From Erythrobacter sp. Alg231-14 (lineage in GTDB: Bacteria > Pseudomonadota > Alphaproteobacteria > Sphingomonadales > Sphingomonadaceae), in contig NZ_LT702999.1 in assembly GCF_900149685.1 (NCBI RefSeq), positions 806,001 to 870,000 of the forward strand: DNA of 64,000 nucleotides, in the 5' to 3' direction. Position numbers and translations under genes: made by a program. The notes under the pieces were generated by a model, which made no database searches, had not been told where the DNA came from, and worked only from the letters and a program-made list of their open reading frames with translations. This document shows, one piece after another, positions 22,799 to 31,660 of the stretch (positions within the stretch are counted from its first letter, which is position 1; each line of letters starts with the position of its first letter).

Positions 22799-24016
22799 TT
22801 ACATCTCCGCAGCGTCCAATGCCTTGTCCATATCCTCGACCAAATCGGCAATGTCTTCCAATCCGACATTGATCCGCAACAGCCCTTCGCTCACGCCCAT
22901 CGCGTCGCGCGCAACGTCGGTCATGTTGGCGTGCGTTGTGCTGGCGGGGTGACACATCAAACTGCGGGCATCGCCGATATTGTTCGAAATATCGATCAAT
23001 TCCAATGCATCTAGAACCGCAAAGGCGCGTTCGCGTGTGTTCACATCAAAGGCAAAAATTGGCCCTGTCGCATCCATTTGTGCGGTCGCGATGTCATGAC
23101 GGGGATGGCTAACCAATCCGGGATGACGCATGTGGCCGCCCGCTTTGATGACGCGTTCTTCCAAATGTTCACCCAACGCCACGGCATTGCGGCTTTGTTG
23201 ATGCGCGCGCAGCGACAGGGTCTCCAACCCTTTGTGCACCACCCACGCATTGAACGCGGCGATGGTCGGCCCGGTGTTGCGTTGAAACGGCATCAGCGTT
23301 TCGTTGATCCATTCCTCGCTCGCGCAGATCGCTCCGGCCAAAACGCGGCCCTGACCATCCATCAGCTTTGTCGCAGAATAAGCCACAACATCCGCGCCAA
23401 ATTCCATGGGACGTTGCAATGCGGGCGAAGCAAAGGCGTTGTCCACGACTGTGGTGATCCCATGCGCCCGCGCCAAATCGCAGACAAATTGAAGATCGAC
23501 GATGTCCAAGGTCGGATTGGCCGGAGTCTCGAAGAAAAACACCTTAGTGTTTGGCTTGATCGCGGATTCCCATTGGGCGTTGTCCGCGCTGTCGATGATC
23601 GTTGTTTCGATCCCAAACCGAGGGAGCAAATTGTCCACCAACCAACGGCACGATCCAAATGCGGCCCGCGCCGCAACGCAATGGTCGCCCGCCGACAATT
23701 GACACAGCAATGATGCGGTCATGGCCGCCATACCGCTCGCCTGCGCGCGACAACTTTCGGCCCCTTCGAGCAAGGCAATGCGTTCTTCCAACATAGCCAC
23801 GGTTGGGTTTTGAAGCCGCGAATAGGTCATGCCCTGTGCGTCACCGGCAAACCGATCCGCCACCGTTTGGGCGTCGTCATAAGTGTAGCCCGACGTGAGG
23901 AACATTGCCTCGCTCGTCTCGCCATGTTCGCTACGCCAAGTGCCCCCGCGCACAGCTTGAGTGGCGGGGCGCCATTTTTGGGTGATGGCGCGGTTCATTC
24001 CAGTGGTCTTCTTCAT
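22799..24016 (-). CDS. metZ: O-succinylhomoserine sulfhydrylase / cystathionine synthase-like, PLP enzyme
   Basis: A 405-residue Cys/Met-metabolism PLP enzyme. The PLP lysine is Lys217 in YSATKLMDGQGR, and NPTVAMLEERIALLEGAE lies near the N-terminus. It would convert activated homoserine to homocysteine with sulfide. The start at 24016 is not certain; an in-frame ATG also lies at 23998. No SAM-riboswitch pattern was recognised in the short upstream gap (24017-24086). Confidence 0.85.
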   Translation of the reverse strand: MKKTTGMNRAITQKWRPATQAVRGGTWRSEHGETSEAMFLTSGYTYDDAQTVADRFAGDAQGMTYSRLQNPTVAMLEERIALLEGAESCRAQASGMAAMTASLLCQLSAGDHCVAARAAFGSCRWLVDNLLPRFGIETTIIDSADNAQWESAIKPNTKVFFFETPANPTLDIVDLQFVCDLARAHGITTVVDNAFASPALQRPMEFGADVVAYSATKLMDGQGRVLAGAICASEEWINETLMPFQRNTGPTIAAFNAWVVHKGLETLSLRAHQQSRNAVALGEHLEERVIKAGGHMRHPGLVSHPRHDIATAQMDATGPIFAFDVNTRERAFAVLDALELIDISNNIGDARSLMCHPASTTHANMTDVARDAMGVSEGLLRINVGLEDIADLVEDMDKALDAAEM

Positions 24017-24086
24017 AGGCGCAAGCCTTAGGTGCGTGCCCCCAATGCAGCAAGACGAAAGGCGGGCAAAATTGGCGCCATTGCCT

Positions 24087-24659
24087 TCATTCGTCCAAGC
24101 CGGATGCCAACAAGCCGGCGCGCGCGGTCCGGGTGTGTCCGATCGCATTCAGCATCAAACTGCCCTCTATCAAGGTCAACAGATAGCGCGCGCCGCCAAC
24201 CGGATCGGGATCGTCATCGGGCATCTGACCTTCCAACCACAACAACAATTGAGCCATCATGGCATGGGCCGCATCCTTGTACCCCACGACGCCGCGCGAT
24301 GCCCCCGCAACAATTTCCCACCAAAGGATCAGGAACGGTTGCATAGTCTCTTCGCGACCCTGCGCCAAAATCCGCGCAACGCATTCTTGCCGGGTTCTCG
24401 CCCGATCATCTCCCATCCCCGATGCAAGAGATTGGGCGTATTGATCGGCCAAGTATCGCAACAGATCGGTGATCAAATTCTGTTTGTTGCCAAAATGATA
24501 GATCAACATCCGATCGCTGGTGTCGGCCGCCTTTGCCAACACCCTTAGACTGGCCCCCGCCAAACCATGATGCAGGACATGCGCCGCCAAAAGCGGCAAA
24601 AGCGTTTCTTTTGATAGAGTTCGCTTTGCATCCGCCGCCGGTGAAACGATTTTCAACAT
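24087..24659 (-). CDS. TetR-family transcriptional regulator
   Basis: A 190-residue repressor. The helix-turn-helix spans about residues 29-68 (GLAGASLRVLAKAADTSDRMLIYHFGNKQNLI). It is divergent from the membrane protein at 24744, with palindromic operator-like sites between them, so it probably controls both. The ligand is unknown. Confidence 0.9.
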   Translation of the reverse strand: MLKIVSPAADAKRTLSKETLLPLLAAHVLHHGLAGASLRVLAKAADTSDRMLIYHFGNKQNLITDLLRYLADQYAQSLASGMGDDRARTRQECVARILAQGREETMQPFLILWWEIVAGASRGVVGYKDAAHAMMAQLLLWLEGQMPDDDPDPVGGARYLLTLIEGSLMLNAIGHTRTARAGLLASGLDE

Positions 24660-24664
24660 GAGGG

Positions 24665-24723
24665 GCTTGTAGCGAGTGCTACGTAACGCTACAAGCCCAA
24701 GCAGAAAACGTAGCGACCGCTAC
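24665..24723. promoter_or_regulatory. Divergent operator/promoter for tetR and membrane gene
   Basis: A perfect 10-bp inverted repeat GCTTGTAGCG/CGCTACAAGC spans 24665-24696. Two copies of GTAGCGANNGCTAC lie at 24669-24682 and 24710-24723, 41 bp apart, about four helical turns. Because of the symmetry, TTGTAG-N17-TACAAG can be read as a promoter on both strands inside the first repeat. Confidence 0.65.
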
Positions 24724-24743
24724 ATAACGGGAGAGTATTCCTC

Positions 24744-25199
24744 ATGTCTGCCTTAGAAATCCTCGCCGCAACTGGGTTTGCGATTGTCGCATTTGTCGCG
24801 GTGTATATCGTCGCCAGCCGCAATGAAATCGGCAGCCCTGCCCTTGCCGCGGCTCTGTCTGCCGGATTTGCCACCTACTCCGCCGCGACCATCTACCAAG
24901 AAGGCGTGATTTTGGTCTGGACCAACCACACAACCAATATGTGGGGTGTTCAAGTATGGTGGGACCTGTTGTTGGCCGCGGGAATCGCGTTGTTCTTTAT
25001 CGTCCCACGCGCAAACAAAGTCGGCATGATCGTCCCGCTTTGGGCGCTGTTTGTTGTATCGACCGCCAGCATCGGTTTGTTGGCCATGTGCGCTCGCTTG
25101 TTCTGGCTAGAAAATGCTGCCGCAACCCAAGCATCGTCGGCCAAAGGGTCGGACACCGCATCGGGCGCGGCCGGTGGTCCGGCCAAGACCAAGGCATAA
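24744..25199 (+). CDS. Uncharacterised four-helix membrane protein
   Basis: A 151-residue protein with about four membrane segments (residues 4-24, 32-50, 72-92 and 94-117) and a small, alanine-rich polar C-terminus. A GGGAGAG ribosome-binding site precedes the ATG. It is the likely target of the divergent TetR regulator. I do not recognise the family; a small drug-resistance or stress membrane protein is only a guess from context. Confidence 0.75.
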   Translation: MSALEILAATGFAIVAFVAVYIVASRNEIGSPALAAALSAGFATYSAATIYQEGVILVWTNHTTNMWGVQVWWDLLLAAGIALFFIVPRANKVGMIVPLWALFVVSTASIGLLAMCARLFWLENAAATQASSAKGSDTASGAAGGPAKTKA

Positions 25200-25305
25200 A
25201 CAGGTTCACGACACCGCGCGACAGAGCGCGACCTAACGCCCCGGGGCCGATTGGCTCCCAAAGCTCTTGCTCCGCATCGGGCGCCCGCGTAATCGCTGGT
25301 GCCCG

Positions 25306-26664
25306 ATGCCACATTCTGCTCCCCCAGTTTCAAGCACCACGGTACAAAACGCGGTTGATCACGCTTTGACACCGAGCCTCACACCACGAGATCCGTGGGT
25401 TTGGTGCCTCGCAATCCCCGCTTTGTTCGCGCTTTTGGCCAGCATTCGTCTGACCACGCCCAGTGCGCCGTTCTTTGATGAGGTTCATTACCTCCCCGCC
25501 GCGCGGCAATTCCTGTCAATGTGGGAGGGATATTCGAGCGCACATGTAAACCGCGAACATCCCTTGTTGGGCAAGGAGTTGATCGCGTTGGGCATTTATA
25601 TGTTCGGCGACAATCCACTGGGTTGGCGGATCATGCCCTTGATTGCGGGCACGGTGACGATTGGCGCTGCGATGCGGGCCTTATGGCAAACAAGCTATGA
25701 TCGGTTTGCAGTCATCGCCTTTGGTGTGTTGTTGACGACGGGATTTCACCTTTTCGTTCACGCGCGCATTGCGATGCTGGATATTTTCATGGCGGCGTTT
25801 CTTGCCCTGGCCGCTTGGCAATTTGCCACCGCCATTCGGGAACCGGAACGCGGTCGGTTGCGCCTTGCCCTGACAGGGATAGCAATTGGATGCGCGCTGG
25901 GGGCGAAATGGAACGCCGTGCCCTTGGCTATGGCGTTTGGCCTCACCTTTTTCGCCGCGCGCTTATCTGCTGGTCGCCGCCGATTGTTGATGAGCCGTCG
26001 CGGCATTCCCGTCCCCGGGATCAGCTTGGCCGAAGCGTTCCTTTGGCTCGGTGTCGTTCCTTTGATGGTCTACGCGATCACCTTTGTTCCAGGATACTGG
26101 CTGGGCACCGCGTTCAATGCGTCCCCCTTGGCCGAAAATGGAATGATCGGACTGCATGTCGAAATGCTGGACCTTCAACGTCAGGTCCTCGCGCCGCACA
26201 CATATCAAAGCACTTGGCCGCAATGGGTCACGAACACTCGCGGTATTTGGTACCACTATGAGTTTTCCGACGGGGCACAGCGCGGAGTTCTGTTGATCGG
26301 CAATCCGGTGACAATGCTGTTGGGATTGCCCGCCTTGGCATGGTGTTTGGTTATCGGCGTGTATCGTGGCGATTGGACAAAGATCGCGGTCGTGGTCGGG
26401 TACGGGGCCAGCCTCGGCCTTTGGTTGATCGCGCCCAAACCGGTGCAATTTTATTACCACTACATGATGCCCAGCATGTTCCTTTTGGCGGCGCTGGCCG
26501 TTTCGTTAAGCGATTTGTATCGCAGCGGTCGCCGAACGATCGCCTATGGTGTGTTGGGGATCAGCGCGGTGATGTTCGCGGTGTTCTTCAATATCTTGAC
26601 CGCCGCGCCATTGGCCGGTCCGATGAGCTTTTCGGATTGGACTTGGATCGCAGGCTGGCGGTAA
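25306..26664 (+). CDS. PMT-type (dolichyl-phosphate-mannose-like) glycosyltransferase
   Basis: A multi-spanning 452-residue membrane enzyme. The first loop has FFDEVHYLPAARQF, with the Asp-Glu pair typical of PMT/ArnT-fold (GT-C) transferases, followed by NREHPLLGKELIALG. Such enzymes transfer a sugar from a polyprenyl phosphate to protein or lipid on the periplasmic side. A TTG start at 25267 is possible; the ATG at 25306 is preferred. It converges with a Dpm1-like synthase that could supply its donor. Confidence 0.85.
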   Translation: MPHSAPPVSSTTVQNAVDHALTPSLTPRDPWVWCLAIPALFALLASIRLTTPSAPFFDEVHYLPAARQFLSMWEGYSSAHVNREHPLLGKELIALGIYMFGDNPLGWRIMPLIAGTVTIGAAMRALWQTSYDRFAVIAFGVLLTTGFHLFVHARIAMLDIFMAAFLALAAWQFATAIREPERGRLRLALTGIAIGCALGAKWNAVPLAMAFGLTFFAARLSAGRRRLLMSRRGIPVPGISLAEAFLWLGVVPLMVYAITFVPGYWLGTAFNASPLAENGMIGLHVEMLDLQRQVLAPHTYQSTWPQWVTNTRGIWYHYEFSDGAQRGVLLIGNPVTMLLGLPALAWCLVIGVYRGDWTKIAVVVGYGASLGLWLIAPKPVQFYYHYMMPSMFLLAALAVSLSDLYRSGRRTIAYGVLGISAVMFAVFFNILTAAPLAGPMSFSDWTWIAGWR

Positions 26665-26673
26665 AACGCGCCA

Positions 26674-27072
26674 ATGTTTGCGAAAATTGTTTGGCTTTCA
26701 TTGGTCGCTATCGCCTCTATCGATGCGGATGACCGCTTCAATTGCCCTCCTCCCTTGGGTCAAATCCATGTGGATGAAAATGCTTTGTTCCGCGCTTATC
26801 CCAGCCACCCCGATCGGGTTTTACCTCAACCCTTGGCCGTTGATTACGTGTGCGCGGTGGATGCCAGCGGGCGTTTCATCCGCTGCGAATTCGCCACCAG
26901 ACACGACCTAACGCAAACACAAGATCAATTGGTGACCCGGATGATGCCCCGCATCATGCGCGCGCTAAGATCGGATAAGCCCAACCAAGAATGCGTGGCC
27001 AGCACCGTTACCCTAAATCAGGGGCAATCCGCTCAAGCATCAGAAACGACCCCAAACGAACCGGCTGGATAG
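26674..27072 (+). CDS. Small secreted protein of unknown function
   Basis: A 132-residue product with a hydrophobic N-terminus (MFAKIVWLSLVAIASIDA) that could be a signal peptide. The segment VCAVDASGRFIRCEF with two cysteines loosely recalls the TonB C-terminal fold. It starts 9 bp after the glycosyltransferase and its end overlaps the converging Dpm1-GtrA gene by 33 bp. Function unknown. Confidence 0.5.
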   Translation: MFAKIVWLSLVAIASIDADDRFNCPPPLGQIHVDENALFRAYPSHPDRVLPQPLAVDYVCAVDASGRFIRCEFATRHDLTQTQDQLVTRMMPRIMRALRSDKPNQECVASTVTLNQGQSAQASETTPNEPAG

Positions 27073-28185
27073 GGCAAAATTCCAAACCGACCCGATCAAT
27101 ATGCCGGCCAAGGCGGCGAAAGCCCAATACAGCCCCTCGTTTTGCAACAAGGTCGCGACGGCCACATTGGCAAAGCCGCCGACCGCACAGGTTAAGCAGA
27201 ACCCAGCCCACCCGCGGATAACATTCCCCAACCCTTTAAGCCGTTTGTCCCGGTAAGTGAGCCAATTGTTGAGCCAGAAATTGAAGCTCATCGCGCTCAA
27301 CACGGCGAGACCCTGAGCCACCGAAAACGCGCCGTCAAATTCCTGATCCATCGCAAGCAAAAGCGCGCCCAACACCGCCATGTGCACAAGGACGCCCAAC
27401 GCGCCGACCGTGCCGAACAAGGCAAACCGCGTCGGGATGACCCGGCCTAGCGTCTTGTCATACACCCCCGCGAGAAAATCGAACAAAACGGCGCGGTCCA
27501 ATTTGCTTGTCCCTTCGCGCCGTGCGGCGAAGTTGAGGGGGAATTCTTTGACCACCATGGGCGTTTTCGACGTGGCAAGCAGGTCGAGCAAAATCTTGAA
27601 ACCAATACCCGAAAGGCCCGGTACCAAGGCACGCGCGGTGGCCGTGGGGAGCATGAAGTACCCGCTCATCGGATCGGTCAATTCGACGCCGGTAATCCGA
27701 CGCGCGACCGCGTTGGCCATGCCGGACAGTTTCTCCCGCTTGGGCTCGGCCCAATCGCGGGTGCTGGCCCCTTCGGCGAAGCGGCTGGCCACGCAGATAT
27801 TCGGCTGATCCGCATTGGTGTTTTGATGAGCAGCCGACGCTTTCAACGTCGCCAGCATGTCCGGCAACAAAACCGGATCATGTTGATGATCGGCATCCAT
27901 CACTGCCACATACGGCGCAGCGGTGGCGCAGAACCCTTCGATCGCGGCGCTCGCCAATCCGCGTCTGCCGATGCGTTGAATGATCCGAACCCGGCGATCC
28001 GATTGCGCAAGGGTGCGCGCTTCATCGGCGGTGCCATCCACGCTGTTGTCATCGACCACCAGGATTTCCCAGCCCTCTGACCCCAACGCCGCCTCTATCC
28101 GCGCTACCAAGGGTGTTAGATTGCCGCGTTCATTCAGCGTCGGCAGGACAATCGCCAATTCCAATGAGCAGCGTTCCCGCGGCAT
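27040..28185 (-). CDS. Polyprenyl-phosphate mannosyltransferase (Dpm1-like) fused to GtrA domain
   Basis: A 381-residue two-domain protein. Residues 1-240 are a GT2 glycosyltransferase (LAIVLPTLNERGNL; VVDDNSVDGT; MDADHQHDP, where the DxD-like metal site sits). Residues 255-381 form a GtrA-type domain of four helices, thought to flip or anchor polyprenyl-linked sugars. It would make a polyprenyl-phosphate sugar for the PMT-type enzyme that converges on it. It precedes no other gene on its strand. Confidence 0.88.
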   Translation of the reverse strand: MPRERCSLELAIVLPTLNERGNLTPLVARIEAALGSEGWEILVVDDNSVDGTADEARTLAQSDRRVRIIQRIGRRGLASAAIEGFCATAAPYVAVMDADHQHDPVLLPDMLATLKASAAHQNTNADQPNICVASRFAEGASTRDWAEPKREKLSGMANAVARRITGVELTDPMSGYFMLPTATARALVPGLSGIGFKILLDLLATSKTPMVVKEFPLNFAARREGTSKLDRAVLFDFLAGVYDKTLGRVIPTRFALFGTVGALGVLVHMAVLGALLLAMDQEFDGAFSVAQGLAVLSAMSFNFWLNNWLTYRDKRLKGLGNVIRGWAGFCLTCAVGGFANVAVATLLQNEGLYWAFAALAGILIGSVWNFALSSRFVWGRF

Positions 28186-28197
28186 AACGTCTTGCCC

Positions 28198-29268
28198 TTA
28201 AAGCCTCTCGCGCACGGCGGCGCCGATGGCCTGAGTGCCGTGATCGCCGCCCAAATCTGCGCCGCGAATGCCATCGGCCAAGGCCCGCTCCACCGCCGCC
28301 TCAATCCGCGCCGCTTCGGTTTCCATACCAAAGGAATGGCGCAGCATCATTGCCGCCGATAGGATCGTCGCCATCGGGTTCGCTTTGCCTTGTCCGGCGA
28401 TGTCGGGCGCGCTGCCATGGATCGGTTCGTACAAACCGTATGTGCCATGGGCGGTTTGGCGATCGCCCAGGGATGCGCTGGCTAATAGCCCGATCGAACC
28501 GACCGCGGCGCTGGCCAAATCGGACAGGATATCGCCGAACAGATTGCCGGTCAGGATAACCCCAAATTGGGATGGATTGCTGATGATTTGCATCGCGGCG
28601 TTGTCGACATACATGTGGCTAAGATCGATGTCAGGATGCGCGCCGGCGGCGTCTTTCACTGTCTCGCGCCATACTTGACTGGTTTCCAGAACATTGGCTT
28701 TATCGACACTGCACAGGCGCTGTTTCTTTGGACTGTCGCCGGATCGCGCAGCGCGAAAGGCGACCTGAGCGATGCGTCGGACCTCCGTTTCGGTGTAGGA
28801 CATCATATCCCACCCTTCGCGGCTGCCATCGACGGCAATGCGTTCGCCTTTGTCGCCAAAATACACGTCGCCGGTCAGCTCTCTTACGATCAACAGGTCA
28901 AGCGTGGTGGCGATGTCCGGGGTGAGCGGGGATAGATGCTCCAACCCTTTGTACACTTTGGCTGGCCGCAAATTGGCAAACAGGCCCAATTCTTTGCGCA
29001 GGCCCAAAATGGCCTGCTCCGGGCGCAATGACCGTTCCAGTGCGTCGCAGGATGGATCACCGACCGCGCCAAACAAAATGGCGTCGGCCTCTCTCGCCAT
29101 CGTCAATGTCTCGTCAGGCAATGGATGGCCGTGATTTTTATAAGCGATGCCGCCAACATCCCCTTCGAAAAGGGTAAGGTCCGCAAGACCCGCCGCCTCG
29201 AGCACCTTCACCGCTTCGCGCGTTACCTCTGGTCCGATCCCATCACCGGGCAAAACTGCGATTTTCAT
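28198..29268 (-). CDS. leuB: 3-isopropylmalate dehydrogenase
   Basis: A 356-residue enzyme of leucine synthesis that oxidatively decarboxylates 3-isopropylmalate with NAD. The start [16 protein letters not shown] is canonical, and NLFGDILSD plus [14 protein letters not shown] are the metal and cofactor signatures. An earlier ATG at 29283 is possible. It lies 12 bp before the Dpm1-GtrA gene and 24 bp after recO, so they are probably co-transcribed. Confidence 0.97.
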   Translation of the reverse strand: MKIAVLPGDGIGPEVTREAVKVLEAAGLADLTLFEGDVGGIAYKNHGHPLPDETLTMAREADAILFGAVGDPSCDALERSLRPEQAILGLRKELGLFANLRPAKVYKGLEHLSPLTPDIATTLDLLIVRELTGDVYFGDKGERIAVDGSREGWDMMSYTETEVRRIAQVAFRAARSGDSPKKQRLCSVDKANVLETSQVWRETVKDAAGAHPDIDLSHMYVDNAAMQIISNPSQFGVILTGNLFGDILSDLASAAVGSIGLLASASLGDRQTAHGTYGLYEPIHGSAPDIAGQGKANPMATILSAAMMLRHSFGMETEAARIEAAVERALADGIRGADLGGDHGTQAIGAAVRERL

Positions 29269-29292
29269 TGGCCGTATCCTCACCGTGACGGT

Positions 29293-29895
29293 TCAAACAA
29301 TCATCCGCGCCAGTTTCTCGCCCAGCGTCTTGCGCGCGGCCATAACATCGCGGGCGTGGCTATCAAGCAAGTAGTCGCGGATCGGGCGATGCAATTGGCG
29401 GAATGCCTCAAACTGTTCATTCAAATCGCCCGTTGGATCGGGCTTTGCCCCGCCATACCCCAATTCGCGCAATACGATCGCTTCGAATGTAACCATCACC
29501 GAAAGCCAACCGCGCGCAGAAGGCGCATGGCAAATCGCGGTAAGCAGCGCGTCGAGACCGCTGTAAATGGTAGGGTATGGGTTGCGTTCGGGCAGGACGC
29601 TAACCGTCAACGTGCACGCCCACTGAATGGCGGCGGCGGGCAGAGGCTCGGTCATCCAAGGCGCGCGACTTTCAATCAATTCCACCCGAGCAAAGGGCAA
29701 TTGCGCATCTGATTTGGCGCGCAGTTCCACTTCGACGCAATTGCCGGGGATCATCACCGGACGCAATTGTCGCCCACGCCCACCTGCAACGTAACCCGCA
29801 ATGAGCCCGTGATGTTCGGTAAGAAGGCGTGCAATCGACGCCGTTTCGCCATGCGGACGAGACGCCACCAAAATAGCCGGAGCGCGCATATCCAT
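29293..29895 (-). CDS. recO: DNA repair protein RecO
   Basis: A 200-residue protein with an OB-fold N-terminus (APAILVASRPHGETASIARLLTEHHG) that matches RecO, which loads RecA with RecR. The start at 29895 follows GAGGGG; a second ATG lies 6 nt later. The protein is about 40 residues shorter than E. coli RecO and shows no CxxC zinc motif, as in some relatives. Confidence 0.88.
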   Translation of the reverse strand: MDMRAPAILVASRPHGETASIARLLTEHHGLIAGYVAGGRGRQLRPVMIPGNCVEVELRAKSDAQLPFARVELIESRAPWMTEPLPAAAIQWACTLTVSVLPERNPYPTIYSGLDALLTAICHAPSARGWLSVMVTFEAIVLRELGYGGAKPDPTGDLNEQFEAFRQLHRPIRDYLLDSHARDVMAARKTLGEKLARMIV

Positions 29896-29920
29896 CAGCG
29901 CTGCCCCCTCATCATCCGAT

Positions 29921-30172
29921 TTACTTGCCCGAGAGTTTGGCTTCCAACTCAGCGACCTTCGCTTCGAGGGCATCGGCTTGTTCGCGGGCTTTTTGCGCCA
30001 TCGCTTTGACGGTGTCGAATTCTTCGCGGCTGACGAAGTCCACACCGCCCATCGCTTCGCGCATTTTTTCGCGCGCGTTTTGACGGGCCTCACGGCTCAT
30101 ACCAGCCATAGTGCCAGCTGCGCTGTTGGCGAGTTTTACGAAGTCGGCGATGATTGGGTTTTCACTTTGCAT
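29921..30172 (-). CDS. ubiK: UbiK/BMFP-family accessory protein
   Basis: An 83-residue helical protein (from MQSENPIIADF). It ends in a coiled coil, KAREQADALEAKVAELEAKL, preceded by FVSREEFDTVKAMAQKAREQ. This is the BMFP layout of UbiK, an accessory factor in ubiquinone synthesis, known to bind lipids. It is 25 bp ahead of recO. An in-frame start at 30211 is possible. Confidence 0.85.
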   Translation of the reverse strand: MQSENPIIADFVKLANSAAGTMAGMSREARQNAREKMREAMGGVDFVSREEFDTVKAMAQKAREQADALEAKVAELEAKLSGK

Positions 30173-30220
30173 GACCGCTATTTGGCGATGGTCACGCAGC
30201 TTGTCCAGCACCCACGATAG

Positions 30221-30766
30221 CTAGAGTTCGATCCGCTCAATCGCTCCGCCGCGATCTGAACCCCCATCGGGGTTTTCAACGATGAACTGATAATTCAAGA
30301 CGCCGGCAAAAATCAGCCACGCCAGACACGGCAACAATATCACCGCAGCAAGCCGCCGGACGCGCCAAAACACCGCAATAACCGCCAGCAATGAAATCAC
30401 GGCGTACACCAAGATATAGAGCGCGATCACCATTTCTTGCATGCCGAAAAACACCGGCGTCCACGCCAACACACCGATAAAGTGCAGCGCAAAAACAACG
30501 ATTGCGATTTCGCGACCGTGGGCACCCCATGCGCTCACCACAAGCGCCAGGGCCACGCCCACCGATACGAACAAGAGCGACCAGACAATGCCAAACCACA
30601 TAGCGGGCGGGAAAATCACGGGTTTTGTGAGGCTTTGAAACCAGATCGTTTCTGCGCTGCCAAATTGTCCTGACCCGAAACCAAGCAGCACGATAAGAGG
30701 CACCAAAAACAGCGCCCAGCGAAGAAAACTTGCGCGCAATTGCGCTTTGGAAGCCAGAAAGTTCAT
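30221..30766 (-). CDS. tspO: TspO/MBR family tetrapyrrole-binding membrane protein
   Basis: A 181-residue five-helix membrane protein, beginning MNFLASKAQLRASFLRW after a GGGAGAAGTG ribosome-binding site. The segment WFQSLTKPVIFPPAMWFGIVWSLLFVSVGVAL carries the family's W-x-P pattern. TspO binds porphyrins and regulates stress responses in relatives. A longer frame to 31096 would extend it by 110 unlikely residues. Confidence 0.88.
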   Translation of the reverse strand: MNFLASKAQLRASFLRWALFLVPLIVLLGFGSGQFGSAETIWFQSLTKPVIFPPAMWFGIVWSLLFVSVGVALALVVSAWGAHGREIAIVVFALHFIGVLAWTPVFFGMQEMVIALYILVYAVISLLAVIAVFWRVRRLAAVILLPCLAWLIFAGVLNYQFIVENPDGGSDRGGAIERIEL

Positions 30767-31257
30767 CACTTCTCCCGTGCTGATCCCGGTCCAACTTGGC
30801 GTCGAATGATGACGCCTTGGTGTTGCAACGGATTCCGCATTTACCCTTACGCCGATTCGCCTAGGAAACGGAGCTCGCGTGGCCATACACAAGCCGCCTG
30901 AAACCGCCAATTGCCCGATACGATTATCGTCCCCAATATGCCGATGAAGCGTTGCAAACGCCCTCCAAATACCTTCGGAAGACCGCGCGATCGCCGCGCA
31001 AAGCGCATTGGATTGATCAAATTCGATACGAAATATCGCTGCAAACCGATTGAATTTCGGCGCGTTTTCCGCCGGAAACTTCAAACAATTCAACAAAGAT
31101 CAATAAGACCATTCGCGCTTTCGCCTCATTGTGATAGCTTCGCCACATTCTTGCCGTGATTCGGGGCGCTGTTCGGCAAGAAAATCCTGTGCGCGCTCCA
31201 ACTAACCAACTGGGAATACGCTTTTTTGCGCCATTTCCATTGAGGGGAACGAATTAA
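30767..31257. other. Intergenic region between tspO and the Cys-rich lipoprotein
   Basis: No convincing gene is seen in these 490 bp. The promoters of the two divergent genes must lie here. An inverted repeat with CTTGCCG/CGGCAAG arms lies near 31150-31181, about 75 bp before the lipoprotein start. A plus-strand frame at 30911-31159 has an unlikely composition. Confidence 0.4.
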
Positions 31258-31524
31258 ATGAAAAAGACCAACTTTGCATCGATGCTCGCTGTCGCTGGCG
31301 GCCTCGCAATCGCAACTGCTGCTTGCTCGGCTCCTGCTGAAGAAGGCGCAACTGACGCTGACACAACTGCAAACGCAGACGCTTGCTGTGCAGCTGAAGG
31401 CTGCTGTGCCGCTGAAGGTTGTGCAGCTGAAGGCTGTGCAGCTGAAGGCTGCTGCGCCGCTGAAGGTTGCTGCGCCGCTGAAGGCTGCTGTGCAGCTGAA
31501 GGCTGCTGCGCCGCAGCTGAGTGA
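31258..31524 (+). CDS. Cysteine-rich repeat lipoprotein, novel type
   Basis: An 88-residue product preceded by GAGGGGAACGA. Residues 1-22 look like a lipoprotein signal and Cys23 (in ATAAC) would be the lipidated residue, though threonine at -3 is not ideal. Residues 24-42 are an acidic linker. Residues 43-88 are eight units of C(C)AAEG that hold 14 cysteines, so 15 in all, with no His or Met after the signal peptide. The regular thiol and Glu spacing suggests metal (copper, zinc or cadmium) or redox binding, but no known family comes to mind. It stands alone, with its own terminator. Confidence 0.85.
   Translation: MKKTNFASMLAVAGGLAIATAACSAPAEEGATDADTTANADACCAAEGCCAAEGCAAEGCAAEGCCAAEGCCAAEGCCAAEGCCAAAE
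31384..31521 (+). repeat. Tandem coding repeat (15- and 18-nt units)
   Basis: Units of GCTGAAGG(C/T)TGCTGTGCC type encode C(C)AAEG; two shortened units (one Cys) lie in the middle at about residues 55-64. The near-identity of codons suggests recent expansion, and slippage could vary copy number. Confidence 0.8.
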
Positions 31525-31563
31525 GAAGCTGATTAAGCTTCCACACGCATTAGCGTAACATTG

Positions 31564-31599
31564 CGGCCGATGGCATCACACGATGCCGTCGGCCGTTTT
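31564..31599 (+). terminator. Rho-independent terminator after the Cys-rich gene
   Basis: A 14-bp stem CGGCCGATGGCATC/GATGCCGTCGGCCG (one G-T pair), loop ACAC, then TTTT. It lies 40 bp after the stop codon. Confidence 0.85.
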
Positions 31600-31660
31600 G
31601 TATTGAGCTTTCAGAAAAACGGTCTGTAACTTTGAGTTCGGATCGCTAGAACACCCCTCT

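Noticed and set aside
24017..24086. SAM-II-type riboswitch before metZ
   Set aside because: The gap is only 70 bp and the expected pseudoknot pattern was not recognised.
30911..31159. An 82-codon plus-strand frame upstream of the Cys-rich lipoprotein
   Set aside because: Highly basic, no ribosome-binding site and no recognised motif.
31384..31521. CRISPR array
   Set aside because: The 15-18 bp units are in frame, contiguous and code for C(C)AAEG, without spacers.
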